From contig CASEAQ010000024.1 in assembly GCA_949285735.1 (NCBI GenBank), positions 1 to 38,450 of the forward strand: a stretch of 38,450 nucleotides of DNA, given 5' to 3'. Position 1 is the first letter of the stretch, and each line of letters opens with the position of its first letter. Source of the DNA: an uncultured Bacteroidales bacterium. GTDB lineage: Bacteria; Bacteroidota; Bacteroidia; Bacteroidales; Muribaculaceae. Of this stretch, positions 34,263-38,450 are shown one piece after another. The notes under the pieces are model-generated. The model did no database searches. It saw nothing but the letters and a program-made list of their open reading frames with translations, and was not told the DNA's origin. The translations under genes and the position numbers were made by a program.

Positions 34263-34307
34263 AACGGGTCGTATCATTACTCAATACGGGGCATGATACG
34301 ACCCGTT
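34263..34307. terminator. Perfect 15-bp hairpin after the winged-helix gene
   Basis: AACGGGTCGTATCAT (34263-34277) and ATGATACGACCCGTT (34293-34307) pair perfectly around a 15-base loop. The T-tract after it is weak. It may end transcription, but it may also be a binding dyad; a second, canonical terminator stands 47 bases further on. Confidence 0.55.
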
Positions 34308-34353
34308 TAAGTGTTATAGTTGCAATGGGTTATTTTCCAGTGATAGTTTTGGT

Positions 34354-34378
34354 AAACCACTTGCAGTGGTTTTTTATT
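34354..34378 (+). terminator. Rho-independent terminator
   Basis: AAACCACT (34354-34361) and AGTGGTTT (34365-34372) form an 8-bp stem with a 3-base loop, running directly into TTTATT. The T-tract is on the plus strand, so it ends rightward transcription from the winged-helix gene just before the convergent hydrolase gene. Confidence 0.75.
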
Positions 34379-34390
34379 GTGTCGTTTGGA

Positions 34391-35512
34391 TTATTGCTGC
34401 AGTGAAGCTGTTGTTGCGTTTTGTGCCGTTTGAGACAGTAATTTTGGTATGCCTATTTGCAGCACTGTGAGGTTGAAATCGTATTGCTTGGCAGCTTTCA
34501 GTTCGTTGACCAATGGTTCGTTCCACGGATGGCGGGCAAGTGCATACTTGGAATGGTGGACTGTAATCACTTGCTTTGCTTTGAGATCTTTGGCTGCCTT
34601 GCCAAGGTATTGCGGCATGGTGTGGATATATTTCCAGTCGTCGTTGTATTGCCCGTTTTCGAGAATTGCAAGGTCGATGCCTGGGAAACGCGTGCCTATC
34701 TCCTTGAAATGGGTGCCATATCCACTGTCACCGCCGATGAAGACGGTGAGCGACGGCGTTTCGACAAGGAACGAAGCCCATAACGACTGATTGGGCTTCA
34801 GGCCCCTGCCAGAGAAGTGACGTGCTGGCAGGCAATGAATACGGAAGCCTAATTTCGTGGTGTCGCTTTCGTTCCAGTCGAGTTCGATGAGTTGCGACTT
34901 GTCATATCCCCAATATTCAAAGTGTTCGCCGACGCCAAGGGGGCAAATCACCTTGCCGACACGGCGGCGCAATTCCTTGGCTGTGTCGTAGTCGAGGTGA
35001 TCCCAGTGGTCGTGTGATATTACGAGGTAGTCGATGCCGTCGGGCAGGTCGCTTGGCTTGTAGATGTCGGTGCCGGGAAACGGCTTGTTGACAAACGCTA
35101 CCGGCGAAGCCTTGTAGAACACTGGATCGACGAGGATGCGCTGCCCCGACAATTGCAGCATGTAGGATGAGTGCCCGAACCACACAATCAGGTTGCTGTC
35201 TTTGGGCAGGCTCTTCAGGTCGGTCTTTACGGCTTCGATTGGCTGTGAGGGAACTGTTTCCTTGGGTTTCTCGGTGAGGAAGCGCAGCATGGCTTCCCAT
35301 CGGCTGTGGTTGCTTGTCATCATCGGTGATGGTTGCTGGTTGTGGAATTGCCCGTTGTGGTAGTTTGGCGACTGCCTGATGCGTTGCAGCCTCTCACCCT
35401 GCGGCAGCCTGCCGAAACTGGGCTGGTTGACGAATATTGCGCCAGCTATGGCGGCAACGATTATTATCCCGAGTATTGTACCTATTGCTATCATGATGCG
35501 TCGTCGTTTCAT
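34391..35512 (-). CDS. Metallo-beta-lactamase-fold hydrolase (UlaG/NAPE-PLD-like)
   Basis: A 373-residue membrane-anchored hydrolase. An N-terminal basic patch and helix (MKRRR then IAIGTILGIIIVAAIAGAIF, residues 9-28) anchor it, probably with the catalytic domain outside the cytoplasm. The fold starts at VWFGHSSYMLQLSGQRILVDPVF. The metal motif HDHWDH is at 167-172; further ligands are in PARHFSGRG, GGDSGYGTHF and VHHSKYAL. This set matches the UlaG/NAPE-phospholipase-D-like branch, which hydrolyses phosphodiester or lactone substrates; the substrate here is unknown. The ATG at 35512 is used although the frame is open to 35593. Divergent from the AraC gene with an operator-like repeat between. 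Confidence 0.86.
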   Translation of the reverse strand: MKRRRIMIAIGTILGIIIVAAIAGAIFVNQPSFGRLPQGERLQRIRQSPNYHNGQFHNQQPSPMMTSNHSRWEAMLRFLTEKPKETVPSQPIEAVKTDLKSLPKDSNLIVWFGHSSYMLQLSGQRILVDPVFYKASPVAFVNKPFPGTDIYKPSDLPDGIDYLVISHDHWDHLDYDTAKELRRRVGKVICPLGVGEHFEYWGYDKSQLIELDWNESDTTKLGFRIHCLPARHFSGRGLKPNQSLWASFLVETPSLTVFIGGDSGYGTHFKEIGTRFPGIDLAILENGQYNDDWKYIHTMPQYLGKAAKDLKAKQVITVHHSKYALARHPWNEPLVNELKAAKQYDFNLTVLQIGIPKLLSQTAQNATTASLQQ

Positions 35513-35544
35513 TGGTGCGTGAATGTTTGTTTGTAACTTGGTTG

Positions 35545-35552
35545 CAAAATTA
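35545..35552 (-). promoter_or_regulatory. -7 element of the hydrolase gene
   Basis: On the minus strand TAATTTTG (35552-35545) fits TAnnTTTG, giving a transcript start near 35538 and a 25-base leader. No TTTG -33 element is present, so activation by a bound regulator is likely. The direct repeats at 35585-35619 lie at about -47 to -81. Confidence 0.5.
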
Positions 35553-35584
35553 GCAATAAAAGGGGAGTTGTGCCGACAGGGTGA

Positions 35585-35619
35585 TTTACCCAAATTACAG
35601 AGATGTTTACCCTAATTAC
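35585..35619. promoter_or_regulatory. Two 14-bp direct repeats, probable AraC operator
   Basis: TTTACCCAAATTAC (35585-35598) and TTTACCCTAATTAC (35606-35619) are identical at 13 of 14 positions and spaced 21 bp start to start, two helical turns, as for AraC-family half-sites. They lie between the divergent hydrolase and AraC genes, about 47-81 bases before the hydrolase transcript start and 56-90 before that of the regulator. Confidence 0.65.
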
Positions 35620-35660
35620 CGATTAAGTCGGGTGGGCAAGAAACGTGTCGTTTTTCTGCG

Positions 35661-35668
35661 TATATTTG
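35661..35668 (+). promoter_or_regulatory. -7 element of the AraC gene
   Basis: TATATTTG matches TAnnTTTG and lies 35 bases before the regulator ATG at 35704. The -33 region is poor. The operator repeats lie upstream, so autoregulation is possible. Confidence 0.5.
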
Positions 35669-35703
35669 CATTGCTAAAAAGTGTAAACTTGGTAAAAAAT
35701 CGA

Positions 35704-36606
35704 ATGGGGGAAATTCTTGACATAAAAACCGTGCACGAATGCAATTGCTGCCTTGGCAGCAAGACGCTGCACCCGCAGGCAAGCGTAATTCGCCTTGGTA
35801 ACAATGCCGATGTGGAACAGCAGGGCATACGGTTTGACTTCTACACAGTGTTGCTCATCGACAATTGCGATTGTGAAGAGTGTTGCTGTTGTGGGCGCAA
35901 GTATTATGATTTCTCCGACGCAACAATGGTGTTCTTGTCGCCCGAGAAAGCATTTGACATGACGCGCGACCGAGTACTGCCTCGCAAAGGTTGGTTGCTT
36001 GCTTTTCATCCCGACTTGCTTTGCGGCACTACGCTCGACCATATATTGTATCGATACACATTCTTCATGTATGACAAGGACGAGGCTTTGCACCTGTCGT
36101 TGCGCGAGAAGCGCAAGATTGAGAGCTGCCTCGAAAACATCGACGAGGAGCTTCATTATCCGATAGACATGCACAGCCGCACCATTATTACGCGCCACAT
36201 AGAGTTGTTGCTCGACTATTGCAAGCGATACTACGAACGCCAGTTCATAACGCGTGAGGACAAGAACAATGCGCTGCTTGAACAGTTTTACAGCTATGTG
36301 GATGATTACATTGCGCAGGGGAAGCTGTCTCGCGGAGTGTTTCCTTCGGTGGGGGCGTGTGCTGAGCGATTGCACCTGTCGGAGCAATATTTCAAGGATT
36401 TGCTCAAGTTTGTTACGGGTAAATCATTGCGGGAGTACATGGAACTGAAACGTCTGTATGTAGCCAAACAGATGCTCACGAAATACAGCTATGCCCCATC
36501 GCGAGTTGCTGCAGAATTGGGTTATCCGTCGGCGCAGAGCTTTAGCCTTCTGTTCAAGAAAGTAACGGGCTTTTCACCCCAAGAATACAAGTTTGCACAA
36601 AACTAA
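35704..36606 (+). CDS. Cysteine-rich AraC-family regulator
   Basis: A 300-residue AraC/XylS-type regulator. The C-terminal DNA-binding domain has two helix-turn-helices: VGACAERLHLSEQYFKDLLKF and PSRVAAELGYPSAQSFSLLFKKVTGFSPQEYK. The N-terminal sensing domain has a cupin-like course (FDFYTVLLIDN, GRKYYDFSDATMVFLSPEKAF). It carries nine cysteines in the first 63 residues: C13, C15, C16 and then C55, C57, C60-C63. This is unusual for the family and suggests metal or redox sensing. The ATG at 35704 is chosen by its place after the -7 element; the open frame extends to 35581 through the operator. Its likely targets are the divergent hydrolase gene and itself. Confidence 0.9.
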   Translation: MGEILDIKTVHECNCCLGSKTLHPQASVIRLGNNADVEQQGIRFDFYTVLLIDNCDCEECCCCGRKYYDFSDATMVFLSPEKAFDMTRDRVLPRKGWLLAFHPDLLCGTTLDHILYRYTFFMYDKDEALHLSLREKRKIESCLENIDEELHYPIDMHSRTIITRHIELLLDYCKRYYERQFITREDKNNALLEQFYSYVDDYIAQGKLSRGVFPSVGACAERLHLSEQYFKDLLKFVTGKSLREYMELKRLYVAKQMLTKYSYAPSRVAAELGYPSAQSFSLLFKKVTGFSPQEYKFAQN

Positions 36607-36611
36607 AATAT

Positions 36612-36780
36612 AGTTAGGAGTGAGTAGTTAGGAGTTAGTAGTGAGAAGTTGTTTGGAATCTGGAATCAATTAGGAATGAGGAATTAGGAATGAGGAATTA
36701 GGAATTAGGTAGCAATTCTTGCTACTAACTGCTCACTACTAACTGCTCACTGCTCACTACTCACTACTCACTGCTCACTG
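36612..36780. repeat. 7-bp-period repeat block with inverted halves
   Basis: The left part (36612-36645) is built of AGTTAGG/AGTGAGT-type heptamers. The middle (36668-36709) has three 14-bp units AATTAGGAATGAGG, the last ending TTAGG. The right part (36722-36780) is two CTACTAACTGCTCA units plus CTGCTCA/CTACTCA heptamers, the complement of the left type. A perfect small hairpin TAGCAA-TTC-TTGCTA (36710-36724) sits at the turn. The whole can fold into a long imperfect stem between the convergent AraC and rmuC genes and may act as a bidirectional terminator. Confidence 0.8.
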
Positions 36781-36793
36781 TTAATAGTTTGTG

Positions 36794-38164
36794 CTATTCG
36801 GGGAGTTGGAGTCTTTTCTTTGCTTTTGCGCCAAGTTCTTGGAGGGTTTCCACTTGGCGCATTATGTTGCCTCTGCCGTCTTGTACTTGTAGTTTTGCCA
36901 TTGCCTTGTCGTAGGCTTGGCGAGCTGTGGTTATGCCCTTGTCGATGTTGCGCATATATTCGGTGAAGTCAACGAAACGGTCGTATAGCTTTCCAGCCTC
37001 TTCGGCGATTTTCAGCGCGTTCTTGGTTTGCTTGTCGTGCCCCCATAGCTGCGATACGAGCTTTAGCACCGAGATGAGGTGGGTGGGGCTGATGATTACC
37101 ACGCGCTTGGCATAGGCATACTCCCACAGATGGGCATCGGCGTGCATGGCAGCGAGGTATGCCCCTTCGTTGGGGATAAACATCATCACGAAGTCGCCAG
37201 CCTTGCGCACGTAGTCTTGGTAACTTTTCGTGGCAAGTTCGTCAACGTGTTTTTTGACCGATACGGCATGTTCGCGCAATTTTTCTTGCTGCGTCTTTTC
37301 GTCGGTGGCGTTCACATAGTCGATATATGCCCTGAACGACACTTTCGAGTCGATGATGATGTCCTTGTCGTCGGGCAGGTGCACGATAACGTCGGGGCGC
37401 AGGCGAGTGCCGTCGTCGTTGGTTAGCGTGTTGCCTGCATCGTCCTTGGTTACTTGCACTTCAAACTGTTCGCCTTTCACGAGCCCCGAAGTCGATAAGA
37501 TGTGTTCGAGCATCTGTTCGCCCCAGTTGCCTTGCACGCTGTTGTTGCCTTTCAGTGCGTTGGCAAGATAGGTAGCGTCTTTGCCGATTTGCGTGTTCAA
37601 GTCGCGCAACAGTCCTATTTGTTCGCGCAGCGAGGCGTGGTTTTCCGAGTCCTTAATCGAGCGGTCGGTAATCTCCTTCTTCAGGCGTTCGATGTTTTCT
37701 TTCAGTGGATTCAATATTTCGTTGAGCCTGTCGTCGCTTTTGCGTGCCTTGTCGTCGAATATCTTTGTGGCGAGTTCTCCGAATTGCAGTTGTGCCTCGC
37801 GTTGCAACCGTTCTTTTTCGGTAGCCAGCACGGTCAGCCGCTCGTTGTATTTTGAATTTTCGGTAGTCAGGGCAATGATGCGTTCATTGAGTGTGTGTAT
37901 TTGTGCCTCGCTTTTCTCGACTTGTTTGCGCACGTCAGCCAATTGGCATTCGAGGGCGGCAATCGATGCGTTGCCGGCAGCTATCAGCGAGTCTCGGCTT
38001 GCAATTTCCTTTTGCTGCGAAGCGATGGTTTCGCTTTGGTTGGCGACTTCGGCGTTTAGTGCCGCGATTTGCTGCTGTTTGCCCGATTGTTTCGATGCCA
38101 TCCAGGCAGTTGCGCCTATTGCGATTGCGATTGCAACCAACAGGATTATAGTGATGGGTTCCAT
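36794..38164 (-). CDS. rmuC: DNA recombination protein RmuC
   Basis: A 456-residue member of the RmuC family, linked in E. coli to limiting inversions at short inverted repeats, with a predicted nuclease-like core. An N-terminal helix (about 4-22, ITIILLVAIAIAIGATAW) anchors it in the membrane. A long coiled coil follows (about 23-170, rich in Ala/Gln/Glu). The RmuC domain has the cues GNWGEQMLEHILSTSGLVKGEQFEVQ, RPDVIVHLPDDKDIIIDSKVSFRAY and VMMFIPNEGAYLAAMHAD; the D-x-IIIDSKV stretch resembles a PD-(D/E)xK motif. The ATG at 38164 is used; the open frame to 38299 is upstream sequence. The C terminus is followed at once by the 7-bp repeat block. Confidence 0.93.
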   Translation of the reverse strand: MEPITIILLVAIAIAIGATAWMASKQSGKQQQIAALNAEVANQSETIASQQKEIASRDSLIAAGNASIAALECQLADVRKQVEKSEAQIHTLNERIIALTTENSKYNERLTVLATEKERLQREAQLQFGELATKIFDDKARKSDDRLNEILNPLKENIERLKKEITDRSIKDSENHASLREQIGLLRDLNTQIGKDATYLANALKGNNSVQGNWGEQMLEHILSTSGLVKGEQFEVQVTKDDAGNTLTNDDGTRLRPDVIVHLPDDKDIIIDSKVSFRAYIDYVNATDEKTQQEKLREHAVSVKKHVDELATKSYQDYVRKAGDFVMMFIPNEGAYLAAMHADAHLWEYAYAKRVVIISPTHLISVLKLVSQLWGHDKQTKNALKIAEEAGKLYDRFVDFTEYMRNIDKGITTARQAYDKAMAKLQVQDGRGNIMRQVETLQELGAKAKKRLQLPE

Positions 38165-38193
38165 ATAATTAAGAAAACAACTTTTTGAGAGTG

Positions 38194-38201
38194 CAAAAAT
38201 A
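38194..38201 (-). promoter_or_regulatory. -7 element of rmuC
   Basis: On the minus strand TATTTTTG (38201-38194) fits the -7 consensus, 30 bases before the start codon. It is embedded in a small dyad, AGTGC/GCACT (38190-38194 and 38203-38207). There is no good -33 element. The remaining sequence to the window end (38208-38450) is AT-rich and shows no gene I can support. Confidence 0.45.
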
Positions 38202-38450
38202 CGCACTTTCTGCGTAATATTGCGCCATTGCATGCTTTTGGTCGGTGTAAGGGCGAAGTTTTCTGCCAAAAATATTGCTGTCGGGGGTGTTATTGGCAAG
38301 TATTGGGGATATAAGTGTTAAAATAGCCTTATCATAGACAGGTGTAAAATGTACCAAATCGTGATGATTGGCGTGTTTCTTATAAAAACTAATAAAATAT
38401 CGATGGAATGGCATCAAATTACAATGAATGGGTGAAATTCTTTAACAAAT

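Noticed and set aside
36612-36780. CRISPR array
   Set aside because: Units are 7-14 bp and contiguous, without unique spacers of regular length, and there are no cas genes nearby.

Overview
The window looks like the chromosome of a gut-type member of the Bacteroidales. Supporting signs are promoters of the Bacteroidetes type (a -7 element TAnnTTTG, with a TTTG-like -33 element only in the best case), weak Shine-Dalgarno sequences, a very long TamB, an M16 peptidase lipoprotein, TrpB2, DUF4421-like and AraC genes, and a TolC/HlyD/FtsX exporter typical of the group. A Muribaculaceae-like family is plausible from the codon style (rich in TCG, TTG, ATA), but this is inference. I see no rRNA, tRNA, CRISPR array, transposase or prophage.

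Layout. 1-324: 5' part of a minus-strand outer-membrane-type protein, cut by the window edge. 584-10382: a tightly packed rightward run of nadE, tamB, a DUF4421-like protein, a small macro-domain-like protein and a COG2509-type FAD dehydrogenase. 10699-11736: a zinc alcohol dehydrogenase, convergent with trpB2 (11817-13178, minus) across a shared hairpin. 13409-16330 (minus): a full-length M16 metallopeptidase lipoprotein with a clear promoter and a strong terminator.

16.6-19.7 kb: an island with different codon use, holding an aldo/keto reductase whose 3' end was deleted and joined to the tail of an amidohydrolase gene, then a flavin reductase and a secreted double carboxymuconolactone-decarboxylase/ABM-domain protein. 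A 21-bp-period direct repeat lies upstream of its promoter.

19992-30901: a regulated exporter module. An NtrC-type response regulator and its histidine kinase overlap. They are followed by TolC, HlyD-type adaptor, two tandem FtsX/MacB-like permeases and one ABC ATPase. The TolC leader carries a 14-bp palindrome and an inverted repeat reaching into the start codon.

31254-33724: a 57-residue membrane microprotein overlaps a split ThrE-type threonine/serine exporter (two genes), followed by a LysR regulator. 33.7-34.4 kb: a repeat-like hairpin and a 60-residue winged-helix protein. 34391-36606: an UlaG-like metallo-beta-lactamase-fold hydrolase divergent from a cysteine-rich AraC regulator, with two 14-bp direct repeats at 21-bp period between them. 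36612-36780: a block of 7-bp-period repeats with inverted halves. 36794-38164 (minus): rmuC.

I do not see a defence or mobile system. The most worthwhile leads are the tandem-permease exporter with its leader structures, the AraC/hydrolase switch, the gene-fusion scar in the island, the microprotein before ThrE, and two copies of a possible intergenic repeat family.
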